From contig NZ_BMGT01000002.1 in assembly GCF_014640335.1 (NCBI RefSeq), forward strand, positions 310,001 to 374,000: a stretch of DNA of 64,000 nucleotides, in the 5' to 3' direction. The position numbers and the translations under genes were made by a program. Within the stretch, counting starts at the first letter, position 1; each line of letters begins with the position of its first letter. Shown here one piece after another: positions 49,963-59,411 of this stretch. The notes under the pieces are model-generated. The model did not search any database and was not told the origin of the DNA. It was given only the letters and a program-made list of their open reading frames with translations. This stretch comes from Edaphobacter dinghuensis. Its GTDB lineage: Bacteria > Acidobacteriota > Terriglobia > Terriglobales > Acidobacteriaceae.

Positions 49963-51843
49963 ATGCCTACCGCTGACAAGCCGCGCCGAACCACTCCCCC
50001 CGCTGCGCCAGCACCGGCCGAGGCCCCGCAGCACCAGTTTGAAGGGGACTACCGCCCGCCTGCCCAGGAGGGCGCTTCGGTTGCCAAGCCTACGAACATC
50101 CGGGTAGAGCCGCTGCAGGTGGACTTTCTCCACAATATTGCAGATGCGCTGAACTCTACGCTAGATCTGAACACCCTGATGCATCGGGTGGCCGACCTTG
50201 TGCGCGCTGTGATTGACTATCGCATCTTCGCCATTTTGCTGGTCAACGACCGCACGAACGAGCTTTGGATGCGCTTCCAGACCGGCCATGCTCCAGAGGT
50301 GGAGCGCATGCGCATCAAGATTGGACGCGGCATCATCGGACAGGCAGCGCTGCAACGAAAGTCGCTTCTGGTCGACGATGTATCCAAGTACGAGCACTAC
50401 ATCAGCGCGAACCCGAACGTAAAGTCGGAGCTGGCGGTGCCCCTTCTGGTGAAGAACAAGGTCATCGGCGTGCTCGATATCGAATCGGAGACGCTGGGCT
50501 ACTTTACGCCGGAGCACCAGCGGCTGCTGGAGCTGGTAGCCTCGCGCATGTCGATTGCGATTGAAAATGCGCGGCTTTATACGCGGGTCTCGCGGCAGGC
50601 ACAGACGCTGACCGTGCTGAACGAAATCTCGCGGGAGATTACGAGCATTCTCGACCTCGACGATCTGCTGGAGCGGATTGGACAGCTGCTGAAGCGCGTC
50701 ATCGACTTCCAGATGTTCAGCATCCTGCTGTGGAACGAGCGCACGCAGCAGTTCGAGCATCGCTTCTCTTCGCGCTACGGGGAACGGATCACACGCGAGC
50801 GCGCCATCGTGCTAGGGCAAGGGATCATCGGGATTGCCGCGCAGCAGAGGGAGCCGGTGCTCTCGCCCGATACACGAAAGGATCCGCGCTATGTCGCCGA
50901 AAACCCCGAGACGCGTTCGGAACTGGCCGTCCCGCTGCTGAACAAGGGGCAGGTCATCGGCGTGCTCGACCTCGAACATACACGGGTCAATTACTACAAC
51001 GAAGACCATCAGCGGACGCTCTCGACGCTGGCTGCACAGGTGGCGATTTCGATTGCGAACGCACGGCTCTACCAACGCATCCACGAGGAAGAACAGCGCA
51101 TGGAGCGTGATCTGGAGATGGCGCGCAAGGTGCAGCTACGGCTGATGCCATCCCGTCCGCCGAAGCTCGAGCGGGCGGAAATTGGGGTGCAGTTTCTTGC
51201 GGCGCGGTCCATTGGCGGCGATGTGTATGATTTTCTCGACTACGGTTCGCCGGGGATGCCTGCGCGAATCGCGCTGGCGGTAGGCGATGTCAGCGGCAAG
51301 GCTGCACCGGCGGCGCTGTATGCCGCGCTGGTGAGCGGGATTCTGCGTTCGCTGGCTCCGCAGCACCTGTCGCCTGCGGCGATGCTGGCCGCGCTGAACG
51401 ACCAGTTGCAGGAGCGCAAGCTGGCCTCGCAGTACGTCACGATGCTGATGGCGGTGTGGGACGACTCGAACCAGACGCTGCAGATTGCCAATGCAGGGTC
51501 GGTGCAGCCGGTGTTTGTCTCGCGCACGTCGGAGGGCGTGACGGTGAAGACGATCAAGGCCGAGGGCTTTCCGCTAGGCCTGTTTCCCAACGTCTCCTAC
51601 GAGGAGTTCACGCTATCGACGCAGCCCGGCGATATGATCGTCTTCTTCTCCGACGGCATTCCCGACGCCGAGAACGCTGCCGGGGAGATGTTTGGCACCG
51701 ACCGTCTGCGGCAGGTGCTGGAGTCGCAGGTTGAGCCTACGGCGGCTTCTACGGTTGAGGCGATTCTGAAGGCTGTCTCGGACTTTCAGTCGGGCATCGA
51801 GCACTTCGACGATGAGACCGTAGTTGTACTCCGGGTGCTTTGA
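49963..51843 (+). CDS. GAF-GAF-PP2C (SpoIIE-type) serine phosphatase
   Basis: A 626-residue soluble regulator. After a Pro-rich 45-residue start come two similar GAF domains (about residues 50-215 and 215-385; both share the order GRGIIGQAA / GQGIIGIAA, then SELAVPLL, KVIGVLDIES / QVIGVLDLEH). A coiled linker (EEEQRMERDLEMARKVQLRLMPS) leads to a PP2C-like SpoIIE domain with IGGDVYDFLDY, VGDVSGKAAPAALY and FFSDGIPDAEN, which hold the metal-binding Asp residues. These phosphatases dephosphorylate STAS proteins; the RsbV-like protein at 14396 is a plausible substrate. Confidence 0.92.
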   Translation: MPTADKPRRTTPPAAPAPAEAPQHQFEGDYRPPAQEGASVAKPTNIRVEPLQVDFLHNIADALNSTLDLNTLMHRVADLVRAVIDYRIFAILLVNDRTNELWMRFQTGHAPEVERMRIKIGRGIIGQAALQRKSLLVDDVSKYEHYISANPNVKSELAVPLLVKNKVIGVLDIESETLGYFTPEHQRLLELVASRMSIAIENARLYTRVSRQAQTLTVLNEISREITSILDLDDLLERIGQLLKRVIDFQMFSILLWNERTQQFEHRFSSRYGERITRERAIVLGQGIIGIAAQQREPVLSPDTRKDPRYVAENPETRSELAVPLLNKGQVIGVLDLEHTRVNYYNEDHQRTLSTLAAQVAISIANARLYQRIHEEEQRMERDLEMARKVQLRLMPSRPPKLERAEIGVQFLAARSIGGDVYDFLDYGSPGMPARIALAVGDVSGKAAPAALYAALVSGILRSLAPQHLSPAAMLAALNDQLQERKLASQYVTMLMAVWDDSNQTLQIANAGSVQPVFVSRTSEGVTVKTIKAEGFPLGLFPNVSYEEFTLSTQPGDMIVFFSDGIPDAENAAGEMFGTDRLRQVLESQVEPTAASTVEAILKAVSDFQSGIEHFDDETVVVLRVL

Positions 51844-51844
51844 T

Positions 51845-52546
51845 TTAGTGAAGTGACTCGAGCGCCTTTTGCGCGGCCTTGGCGTTGTCGCCGCCGGGAG
51901 AGAGCTTAAGGTAAGCGGTGTATTCGGCCTTGGCCTCATCCGTCTTTTTCATTTTTTCCGCAGCCTGAGCGAGCGAGAAATGGGTCTCGGCATAATTAGG
52001 CTCGGTTTTGACCGCATCCTTGCTGCGCAGATAGGCCGCCATGTAGTTGCCGCGGTTGTAGTAGAACTTGGCGACATTAATGTCTTCGTCTACGCGCTCG
52101 TCGGGGGTCTGAAGATTCTGGACCTTGGGCAGCCTGCGACGCACCGGCGGCGTAGGCGTGTCCGGAGTATCGGCGGTGTCGCCGCTGCTTGAACTGCTGC
52201 TGGAGCTGGAACTCGAACTTGAGCTGCTATCCGGGCTGGAACTGCTAGGTGCTTCGCCGGGCATATCGGGAGCAGCCCCGGTCGGGAACGGATGTTGACT
52301 GGCGGCAGAGGGATTGGGGGTGTTCGGTGCAGCGGGAACGGCAGGGGTATTCGTTTCGCCGGGGAATGGGAACTGTTGGGTCGGTGCGGGAGCAGCCGGA
52401 GGCTGCTGGGTCGAAGGTGCCGAGGTGCAGGGCTTGGCGGCGGGCTGGTCCGCCGGGCATGGCGCAGAGGTCGTTTGAGCCAGGCAGGCTGCAGTAGAGA
52501 GTACCGTCGCGGCCAACAAAAATCGGGTTGTAGTGCTCGCAGACAT
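51845..52546 (-). CDS. Secreted TPR protein with Pro- and Ser-rich linker
   Basis: A 233-residue exported protein. The signal is STTTRFLLAATVLSTAACLAQT, which sets the start at 52546. Residues 25-115 are low complexity: Pro/Gln/Ala-rich, then a run of about fifteen Ser residues using mixed codons. The C-terminal 100 residues form about two TPRs (VAKFYYNRGNYMAAYLRSKDAV; ETHFSLAQAAEKMKKTDEAKAEY). TPR layout resembles BamD/YfiO-type outer-membrane proteins but is too short for a firm match. It ends one base after the phosphatase stop on the other strand. Confidence 0.75.
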   Translation of the reverse strand: MSASTTTRFLLAATVLSTAACLAQTTSAPCPADQPAAKPCTSAPSTQQPPAAPAPTQQFPFPGETNTPAVPAAPNTPNPSAASQHPFPTGAAPDMPGEAPSSSSPDSSSSSSSSSSSSSSSGDTADTPDTPTPPVRRRLPKVQNLQTPDERVDEDINVAKFYYNRGNYMAAYLRSKDAVKTEPNYAETHFSLAQAAEKMKKTDEAKAEYTAYLKLSPGGDNAKAAQKALESLH

Positions 52547-52681
52547 CAGTGAATAGATTACTTCTCTCAACGCTTATAGATTACTTCTCCTGATGCTTTG
52601 ACGATAGGACGGGAGGGTTTGTTATAGTCAGCATCGGGTGGTTGTGCCGCTTATTTTTCAATGGATGGATTCTTCTAACTC

Positions 52682-53137
52682 ATGTCTAAAGGTCTCATTA
52701 TCCGTTCTTCGTCGATCCATGCGGCGGGCTGCTACACGACGCGAAGCTTCAAAAAGGGATCAAAGGTCTGCGAGTACGAGGGGCCGCGATTTACCAAAGA
52801 GGTCGCCGACGAGCGCTATAAGGACCGTTTCATCACTTACCTGTTTAGTTGCGGAGACAATGGAACGGTGATCGACGGTTTTGGCACGGCGATGTTCATC
52901 AACCACTCGTGCGATCCGAACTGCGAGACGGAGGACTTCGATGGGCGAATCTATATCGTCGCGATTCGTGATATCGCCGCTGGAGAAGAACTGACCTACG
53001 AGTACAACCTGTGCGACAGCGACGACAGTGACGCCGACTGCTACTGCGGCTCGGCACAGTGCCGGGGAACGATGTTCAGCGACGACGAAGTGAAGCGCCG
53101 GGCGCGGCGAGCCAGGCGAGCAGCGAAGAAGAAGTAA
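52682..53137 (+). CDS. SET-domain protein (putative lysine methyltransferase)
   Basis: A 151-residue protein made of one SET domain and a post-SET motif. The SAM/catalytic blocks are visible: FINHSCDPNCE (the NHSC pseudoknot segment) and EELTYEYNL with its catalytic Tyr; the post-SET Cys cluster is CYCGSAQCRG. A basic tail (RRARRARRAAKKK) could bind nucleic acid. Bacterial SET proteins are known in Chlamydia and some environmental phyla, where they methylate proteins; the target here is unknown. It is upstream of dnaX on the same strand but 78 bases away. It may derive from ancient transfer from eukaryotes. Confidence 0.88.
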   Translation: MSKGLIIRSSSIHAAGCYTTRSFKKGSKVCEYEGPRFTKEVADERYKDRFITYLFSCGDNGTVIDGFGTAMFINHSCDPNCETEDFDGRIYIVAIRDIAAGEELTYEYNLCDSDDSDADCYCGSAQCRGTMFSDDEVKRRARRARRAAKKK

Positions 53138-53215
53138 GCTCGTTGCGGACGATACAATAAACCAGCGGCAATCGAGACGAGAAGACCTGCGGCGACGAGA
53201 GCGCACTCATCATTT

Positions 53216-55246
53216 ATGGCATATCAGGTTCTTGCAAGAAAATACCGGCCACAGCGTTTCGCGGATGTTGCGGGACAGGACCATGTGACCGTCACGCTGA
53301 TGAACGCGCTGACTCAGGGGCGAATCGCCCACGGCTACATCTTCAGCGGACATCGCGGCATCGGCAAGACGACGATTGCGCGCATTCTGGCGATGGCGCT
53401 GAACTGCCGCAACGCGATTGGCAGCGCGCAGAGGCCGACGGCGGAGCCTTGCGAGGTATGCGAGAGCTGCACCGAGATTCGTAATGGCAACGCAGTGGAT
53501 GTCATCGAGATCGACGCTGCCACCAATCGCGGCATCGACGAGATTCGTGAGTTGCGCGATGCTGCACGGTATCAGCCTGCGCGGGACAAGTACAAGATCT
53601 ACATCCTTGACGAAGCTCACCAGATTACGGATGCCGCCTTCAATGCACTGCTGAAGACGCTGGAGGAACCACCGGAGCACATCATCTTTATGATGGCGAC
53701 GACGCAGCCTGAGGACATTCCGCAGACGGTGCGATCGCGGTGTCAGCACTTCAGCTTTCATGCAGTGAAGCTGGTTGACATTCTCGGCGAACTGCGCGGC
53801 ATTGCACAGCGCGAAGGCGTGGATGCCGACGAAGCTGCGCTGTCGCTGCTGGCTGAGGCCGGCGACGGATCGATGCGCGACGCACTCAGCATCATGGACC
53901 AGGCGATCGCCAGCGCTCCGGTGCAGGACGGAAGGCCGGTGCTCGACGCCTCGCAGATTCGCGAGCTGATGGGGACGGTTCCGAATGCGGTGTTTGAAAA
54001 GATTCTTGAGGCCGTGGATGGAAACCGCAGCGCCGAGGTCATTACGGTTGCGAACCAATTGCTCGATGCGGGAAATAGTCCGGCACAACTGGCGCGGCAG
54101 TTTGTGCGCTATCTGCGGAACTGCGTGATTGCGAAGATCGCAGGAATTGGATCGGATGGCGCCGACGCCAATGGAGTCTCGGGCGAGCTATTGCAGATCT
54201 CGGCGGACGAGCAACGACGCGCGGGACGTTCGGCTGCACTGTTCGGCGAAGAGGAACTGACGCGGTTTTTGCAGGTGATGCTGCGGACGTTCGATGAGCT
54301 GGGCTATCGGCAGGAGCAGCGTTTTCACTTTGAGCTTGGCCTGCTGAAGCTGGTGCATCTGCGCCGTCTGCTGCCGGTCGAAGAAGTGTTGAGCCAGTTC
54401 CCTGTTGGCGGAAATGCTGCGCAGCCGCGAACGCCGAGTACGTCTGCGCAAGCGCGGGTTGCGGCTCCGAGTCCGGTTGCGAACCGCGTGATGAGTGCGC
54501 CTGTTGCTCCGGTGAATGTGAAGCCTGCGTTCTCTCCTTTCGAGGTGGATAAGAGTCGGAAGCGGTTTGAGGGAGGCGATGCGGAGAAGCCTGTTGTGGC
54601 AACTCCTGCTCCTGTGCCTGTTGTGGCTAAGCCAGTTGAGCCTGCGCCTGTTGCGGTCAAGCCGCTGGAGCCTGCTGTTGTTTCTGTTGCAGCTCCTCCC
54701 GCGAAAGAAGTCGTTCCTTCGGTGAAGGAAGTTGCACCTGAACCTGTCGTCGAAGCTGTGCCTGAACCGCCAAAGGTTGAAGCGGCACCTGTCGAGATTG
54801 CGGCTTCCGCAGTAACACCTGAGATGGCTTCGTCGCAGCCGTCGGAATCGTCGCAGGAGGCTGCGGAGTTGCAGCGAGTTGCGACCGAGGCGCTGGCGAA
54901 TGCGAAGAGCCAGGGATCGGCGGCGGATGCGCTGGCCGATGCTGAGTGGAGCATCGAAGGCAGCGAGTTGCGGGTGCAGACTGAGCTATCGAAGACGATG
55001 CTGCCAATGGTCGTCAATCCAGAGGCGGAGAAGGTTGTTCGTGCTGCGCTGCGCGAGGCTGGCGCTGGCGCGCTGAAGCTGGTGCTTTTGCCGGGAGCTG
55101 CAAAGTCTGCCGCAGCGAAGAAACCTCGTGCAGCGAAGTCTGGCAGCGCACAGGCCAAGGCGATGGAACATCCGGTAGTACAGCAGGCGCAGAAGCTGTT
55201 CGATGCCGAGATTCGCAACGTGATCGATCTGCGTGAGGGGGATTAA
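53216..55246 (+). CDS. dnaX: DNA polymerase III subunit gamma/tau
   Basis: A 676-residue clamp-loader ATPase. Walker A GHRGIGKTT, zinc module C...CEVCESC (residues ~63-85), Walker B ILDEAHQ and the sensor/Arg-finger SRCQHF are present. Residues 1-370 are the conserved core; 400-565 are a Pro/Ala/Val-rich linker; the C-terminal ~110 residues would contact other replisome parts. No poly-A slippery site of the E. coli type was noticed, so a shorter gamma form is not supported. The next gene overlaps it at TAATG. Confidence 0.95.
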   Translation: MAYQVLARKYRPQRFADVAGQDHVTVTLMNALTQGRIAHGYIFSGHRGIGKTTIARILAMALNCRNAIGSAQRPTAEPCEVCESCTEIRNGNAVDVIEIDAATNRGIDEIRELRDAARYQPARDKYKIYILDEAHQITDAAFNALLKTLEEPPEHIIFMMATTQPEDIPQTVRSRCQHFSFHAVKLVDILGELRGIAQREGVDADEAALSLLAEAGDGSMRDALSIMDQAIASAPVQDGRPVLDASQIRELMGTVPNAVFEKILEAVDGNRSAEVITVANQLLDAGNSPAQLARQFVRYLRNCVIAKIAGIGSDGADANGVSGELLQISADEQRRAGRSAALFGEEELTRFLQVMLRTFDELGYRQEQRFHFELGLLKLVHLRRLLPVEEVLSQFPVGGNAAQPRTPSTSAQARVAAPSPVANRVMSAPVAPVNVKPAFSPFEVDKSRKRFEGGDAEKPVVATPAPVPVVAKPVEPAPVAVKPLEPAVVSVAAPPAKEVVPSVKEVAPEPVVEAVPEPPKVEAAPVEIAASAVTPEMASSQPSESSQEAAELQRVATEALANAKSQGSAADALADAEWSIEGSELRVQTELSKTMLPMVVNPEAEKVVRAALREAGAGALKLVLLPGAAKSAAAKKPRAAKSGSAQAKAMEHPVVQQAQKLFDAEIRNVIDLREGD

Positions 55247-55569
55247 TGGATTTTTCCGATCTGGGCAAGATGAAAGAGATGATGGGGCAGGCCAAGCAGA
55301 TGCAGGAGCAGATGGAGCGCAAGCTCTCTGAGACTGTGGTTGAAGCCTCGAGCGGCGGCGGTGTTGTCACCGTTCGGATGAACGGCAAGAAGGAAGTGCT
55401 GCGACTGAAGATCGAGCAGTCCGCTATCGGCAGCGCGGGCAGCGATCTTGAATTGCTGGAAGACCTCATCTTGGCTGCCGTAAACGAGGCTGGACGACGT
55501 GCCGACGAGGCGATCAAGGCCAGCGTTGCCGGAATGATGGGCGGTTTGAATCTACCGGGGTTGACCTAG
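55246..55569 (+). CDS. YbaB/EbfC nucleoid-associated protein
   Basis: A 107-residue DNA-binding protein (LGKMKEMMGQAKQMQEQMERKL, then VTVRMNGKKEVLRLKIE and DLILAAVNEAGRRADE, the family core). The tail GMMGGLNLPGL is typical of YbaB. Position between dnaX and recR with overlapping start/stop codons is the classic dnaX-ybaB-recR arrangement, so it is probably cotranscribed with them. YbaB proteins compact the nucleoid and influence expression broadly. Confidence 0.95.
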   Translation: MDFSDLGKMKEMMGQAKQMQEQMERKLSETVVEASSGGGVVTVRMNGKKEVLRLKIEQSAIGSAGSDLELLEDLILAAVNEAGRRADEAIKASVAGMMGGLNLPGLT

Positions 55570-56168
55570 TGGCGCAGTTTGCAGAGCCGATGACGCGGCT
55601 GATCGAAGAGCTGCGCAAGCTGCCGGGAATCGGCACAAAGAGTGCGCAGCGGCTGGCGTTTCATGTGCTGCGGTCTTCGGCAGAGGACGCGGACAAGCTG
55701 TCGGCGGCGATTCGCGAGTTGAAGCAGCATCTGCGACTCTGTTCGATCTGCAACAACATTACCGATGTCGATCCGTGCATCTATTGCACGAGCACATCGC
55801 GCGACCAGCGGCTGATCTGCGTGGTGGAAGAGCCGACCAATATCGCGACGATCGAAAAGACTCGCAGCTACAGCGGTGTTTACCACATTCTGCATGGCAC
55901 GCTCTCGCCGATTGGCGGCGTCGGGCCGGAGCAGTTGCGGATTGCGAATCTGCTGCTTCGATTGGCCGAGGTCGATGAGGTGATCCTTGCGACTTCGCCT
56001 ACGACTGAGGGTGAAGCTACGGCAGGTTATCTTGCCGGAGAGATCCACAGAGCGCGTCCTGAAGTGAGGGTGACTCGGATTGCAACTGGCGTTCCGGCAG
56101 GCAGCGATATCGAGTATGCGGACGAGGTAACGATGTCGCGGGCGATGGAAGGCCGGCGCGAGTTCTAA
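55569..56168 (+). CDS. recR: Recombination protein RecR
   Basis: A 199-residue recombinational-repair protein that helps RecFO load RecA. N-terminal helix-hairpin-helix LRKLPGIGTKSAQRLAFH, zinc finger CSICNNITDVDPCIYC and Toprim segment LICVVEEPTNIATIEKT are all intact. VILATSPTTEGEATAGYL is the conserved late Toprim block. The GTG start overlaps the ybaB stop by one base, consistent with translational coupling. Confidence 0.96.
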   Translation: MAQFAEPMTRLIEELRKLPGIGTKSAQRLAFHVLRSSAEDADKLSAAIRELKQHLRLCSICNNITDVDPCIYCTSTSRDQRLICVVEEPTNIATIEKTRSYSGVYHILHGTLSPIGGVGPEQLRIANLLLRLAEVDEVILATSPTTEGEATAGYLAGEIHRARPEVRVTRIATGVPAGSDIEYADEVTMSRAMEGRREF

Positions 56169-56236
56169 TAGCGGACGATTCACAGACTTTTTGCACGACG
56201 ATGATATAAGCGAATCCAGTATCTGGAGCCAATATC

Positions 56237-57238
56237 ATGCTGAGCCGTCGTGGATTTCTTCGTCAGAGTTTTGCGTTTAGTGCACTTGCAGGTTTTACTT
56301 CCCTTCCTTCTTTAGCCAAACGGCCATCTCATAAGCCCAACGCTGCGGCGACTCAGCTTCTAATGGTTGGCGATTGGGGCTATGAGGACTTTGCGGCACA
56401 GAGCCGCGTTGCCGGAGCAATGCAGCAGTATGTTCGTGAGCATAGCTTGACGACGGATGCTCTGTTGATGCTTGGCGACAATTGGTACGGCAAGCTGCCC
56501 GGCGGCGTTGCATCGGAGCGATGGAAGACACAGTTTGAGGACATGTATCCGAAGAGCGCCTTCAATTGCCCTGCCTATGCGATTGCCGGCAACCATGACT
56601 ATCAGAAGATGCCTGAGAGCAAAGTGGCAGCCGAGCTGGAGTATGCGCGCAAGGGCGGAACGCGCTGGACGATGCCGTCGCTCTGGTATCGCTTCGATTT
56701 TCCTGCGACCAATCCTTTGATGACGGTCATCGCGCTCGACAGCAATATGCCGCATCCTGCGGGACAGCAGGCGAAGGGCGCAAACTTTACCTTGACGCCC
56801 GAGCAACAGGCTGAGCAGCTAACGTGGCTTGAGGCTGAGCTGAAGAAGCCGCGCACGACGCCATTCCTTGTTGTGATGGGACATCATCCGATCTTCTCGA
56901 ACGGACCGCATGGAGATCATCCGATATTGACCCGCGACTGGGAGCCGCTGCTGCGCGAGCATAAAGTTCACATGTATCTCGCAGGACATGATCACGATAT
57001 GCAGCATCTGGAGTTCGATGGTCATCCGACTTCGTTCGTGCTGTCAGGCGGAGGCGGCGCTGATCTCTACACGTTGAAGATTGATGAGGCGCAGCGCGGA
57101 CCTTATGCTGCGAAGGTCTACGGCTTCAGCCATCTGGAAGTGACGCGGGAGAAGATGACGCTGCGCCATATGGACGAGACGGGAAAGCTGATTCATGCCT
57201 TCGACAAGATGCAGGATGGCAGCATGAAGGTCGTTTAA
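56237..57238 (+). CDS. Tat-exported metallophosphoesterase (purple acid phosphatase-like)
   Basis: A 333-residue exported enzyme. The N-terminus MLSRRGFLRQSFAFSALAG is a strong twin-arginine signal. All five calcineurin-type metal motifs are present in order: GDWGYEDF, GDNWYGK, AGNHDYQ, GHHPIFS and GHDHDMQ. The spacing and GDWG form are those of tartrate-resistant (type 5) acid phosphatases rather than phosphodiesterases. It would release phosphate or act on nucleotides in the periplasm. Convergent with gpmI. Confidence 0.93.
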   Translation: MLSRRGFLRQSFAFSALAGFTSLPSLAKRPSHKPNAAATQLLMVGDWGYEDFAAQSRVAGAMQQYVREHSLTTDALLMLGDNWYGKLPGGVASERWKTQFEDMYPKSAFNCPAYAIAGNHDYQKMPESKVAAELEYARKGGTRWTMPSLWYRFDFPATNPLMTVIALDSNMPHPAGQQAKGANFTLTPEQQAEQLTWLEAELKKPRTTPFLVVMGHHPIFSNGPHGDHPILTRDWEPLLREHKVHMYLAGHDHDMQHLEFDGHPTSFVLSGGGGADLYTLKIDEAQRGPYAAKVYGFSHLEVTREKMTLRHMDETGKLIHAFDKMQDGSMKVV

Positions 57239-57257
57239 CGACCTTCACGCTGCTGTT

Positions 57258-58880
57258 TTAGCTTTTATCGCTAAGGTTCACGCCAGTCATCTCTTTCGGT
57301 TTTTCGAGACCGAGTAAGGTCAGGATCGTCGGTGAGATGTCGCGCAGGCTTCCGCCGGGGCGGAGGATGCGGTGGTGGCTGGTGTTCGCTTCATCGTTGA
57401 CTAAGATGAACGGCACTGGATTCGTCGTGTGCGCCGTGTGCGGGCCGCCGGTTGCGGGGTCGATGAGCATCTCGGCGTTGCCGTGGTCGGCGGTGACGAG
57501 GAGCGATCCGCCGCGCTGCTTGACTGCCTGATAGATGCGTCCGAGTTGCGTGTCGACGGTCTCGACAGCGCGAATGGTGGGTTCGAGCTTGCCGGAGTGA
57601 CCGACCATGTCGGCGTTGGCAAAGTTGACGATGACGACATCGAAGGCGGTGTCGTTGACGGCTTTGACTACAGCGTCGGCGATGCCCGAGGCTGACATCT
57701 CGGGCGCGAGGTCGTAGGTTGCAACCTTCTGCGATGGGATGAGAGCGCGGTCTTCGCCGGGGAATGGCTTTTCGATTCCGCCGTTGAAGAAGTAGGTGAC
57801 GTGCGCGTATTTTTCTGTCTCGGCTACGCGCAGGTTGCGGAGGTTGGCCTGCGCCATGAGATTGGCGAGAAGGTTGTCCATCGACTCGGGCTGGATGACG
57901 ATGGGCAGCTTAAAGTTTTTGTCGTACTGCGTCATGCAGACGTAGTGGATATTTTTCGGCGCGCGGGCGCGTGGAATTTCTGCGTCGAGCTCTGCGGCCT
58001 TGGGCAGATCGTTGGCGTCGCTGGCAGTGAGACCGCCGGGAACGTCCGAGTTGCGGGCGAGGACGCGGGTGATCTGACGGGCGCGATCGGCACGGTAGTT
58101 GAAGTTGACGCAGACATCGTTGTCGCGGATGAGGCCGACGGCGTTTCCGTTTGAATTCACAACCGTAAACGGCGGGATGAACTCGTCGGTGATGTCGTTG
58201 TTGTAGAGCTCGCGCACGCGTGCGACGGCGTCGTGATAGCTGCCGCCCTGCGCGGTGCCTGTGACCATGGCGTCGAAGGCTTGCAGCTCTTTTTCCCAGC
58301 GCAGGTCGCGGTCCATCGCGTAGTAGCGGCCGGAGACAGAGGCGAGTTGGCCGACGCCGATCTCGCGGAACTGCTGCTGCAACGCTTCGAGATGGCCGAC
58401 GCCGCTGTTGGGCATGGTGTCGCGACCGTCCATAAAGGCGTGGACGAAGACGCGGGTGAGGCCGTGTCTCGCAGCCATGCGCAGAAGCGCGTAGAGATGG
58501 CGCTGATGCGAGTGGACGCCGCCGTCGGAGAGCAGGCCGAAGAGGTGCAGACCGGCGTGCCGTGACGCGGCGAGATTAAAAGCGTTCGTAAGAACGGGGT
58601 CGCGGAAGAGGCTCTCGTCGGCGATAGCGGTGTCGATGCGCGTCATGTCCATGCGGACGATGCGGCCTGCGCCGAGGTTGAGGTGACCGACCTCGGAGTT
58701 GCCCATCTGGCCGTCGGGCAGACCGACGAAGTGCTCGCTGGCTCGGATGAGGGTGTTGGGAAATTCAGCCAACAGCTTGTCGTAGACGGGTTTACGGGCG
58801 AGCGCGATGGCGTTGCCATTGGTTTCGGCGCGGTAGCCCCAGCCGTCGAGGATGGTAAGAACGATCGGTTTGTTTGACAT
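57258..58880 (-). CDS. gpmI: 2,3-bisphosphoglycerate-independent phosphoglycerate mutase
   Basis: A 540-residue Mn-dependent glycolytic enzyme interconverting 3- and 2-phosphoglycerate. [19 protein letters not shown] gives the first metal Asp, and [19 protein letters not shown] holds the catalytic Ser. [15 protein letters not shown] and [14 protein letters not shown] supply further metal ligands. Enolase, the next glycolytic step, is encoded upstream on the same strand about 550 bases away, but a terminator separates them. Confidence 0.96.
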   Translation of the reverse strand: MSNKPIVLTILDGWGYRAETNGNAIALARKPVYDKLLAEFPNTLIRASEHFVGLPDGQMGNSEVGHLNLGAGRIVRMDMTRIDTAIADESLFRDPVLTNAFNLAASRHAGLHLFGLLSDGGVHSHQRHLYALLRMAARHGLTRVFVHAFMDGRDTMPNSGVGHLEALQQQFREIGVGQLASVSGRYYAMDRDLRWEKELQAFDAMVTGTAQGGSYHDAVARVRELYNNDITDEFIPPFTVVNSNGNAVGLIRDNDVCVNFNYRADRARQITRVLARNSDVPGGLTASDANDLPKAAELDAEIPRARAPKNIHYVCMTQYDKNFKLPIVIQPESMDNLLANLMAQANLRNLRVAETEKYAHVTYFFNGGIEKPFPGEDRALIPSQKVATYDLAPEMSASGIADAVVKAVNDTAFDVVIVNFANADMVGHSGKLEPTIRAVETVDTQLGRIYQAVKQRGGSLLVTADHGNAEMLIDPATGGPHTAHTTNPVPFILVNDEANTSHHRILRPGGSLRDISPTILTLLGLEKPKEMTGVNLSDKS

Positions 58881-59034
58881 GGTTTAGGTCAGGATAACAA
58901 GAGTTACCGCTTACATGCGTAAACGACGTTTTGGCTTTATGGTGCGGTATACCCCCTGGTGTACTTAAGTCCTAAAGTCTTCAAAAGAAATGGTTTGAGT
59001 TCTCGAGGTCTAAGGCAAGTCTGGTTAAATGCGA

Positions 59035-59062
59035 AAGCCCGGCGATATGCCGGGCTTGTTTT
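59035..59062 (+). terminator. Orphan intrinsic terminator on the plus strand
   Basis: AAGCCCGGC / GCCGGGCTT, a perfect 9-bp stem with loop GATAT, followed by GTTTT. No gene on the plus strand precedes it; the nearest ends at 57238 and gpmI is on the other strand. It could end a short noncoding RNA. Confidence 0.7.
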
Positions 59063-59205
59063 GCCTACTGTGTCGATTATACGAGATGGGGCATAACTCT
59101 TTTGCAATTTTATGTTATTGATTTTGGGAGGCTTATTCTATTTTCGACTTGACAGATTCTCCACTGGTTGATTTTCATGCCGATTACGAGAGAAAGCATG
59201 CCCCA

Positions 59206-59262
59206 GGGGCTAAAGCCCCGTTTTATTGCTCCGGTGGAGAGGGCCAAGGCTGAAGCCTTGGC
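59206..59262. repeat. Two adjacent short stem-loop repeats
   Basis: GGGGCTAAAGCCCC (59206-59219) and GCCAAGGCTGAAGCCTTGGC (59243-59262) are tight hairpins of the type ...GGCTGAAGCC..., followed by GTACCTAGAGGCC. Such paired stem-loops look like a dispersed palindromic element. Confidence 0.6.
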
Positions 59263-59315
59263 GTACCTAGAGGCCAGGGCAAGAACAAAAGCAAGGGGCA
59301 ACTGCAAGAGCAACT

Positions 59316-59352
59316 GCGGGGATTCTTCGCTGCGCTCAGCGTGACTCGCTTC
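59316..59352. repeat. Possible second dispersed repeat family
   Basis: GGGGATTCTTCGCTGCGCTC followed by AGCGTGACTCGCTTC. The core TTCGCTGCGCTCAG is typical of short intergenic repeats in soil bacteria; only this one copy is seen here. Confidence 0.35.
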
Positions 59353-59377
59353 TGAGATTTGGGGTTGAGAGCAGAAA

Positions 59378-59411
59378 AAAGCCGTGCCCCTTTTGCTGTG
59401 GGCACGGCTTT
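59378..59411 (-). terminator. Intrinsic terminator of enolase
   Basis: On the minus strand AAAGCCGTGCCC and GGGCACGGCTTT form a 12-bp stem followed by a run of T residues, about 15 bases past the enolase stop. Confidence 0.92.

Noticed and set aside
53216-55246. Programmed frameshift in dnaX producing a gamma subunit
   Set aside because: No A-rich slippery heptamer with downstream stem was noticed in the linker region.
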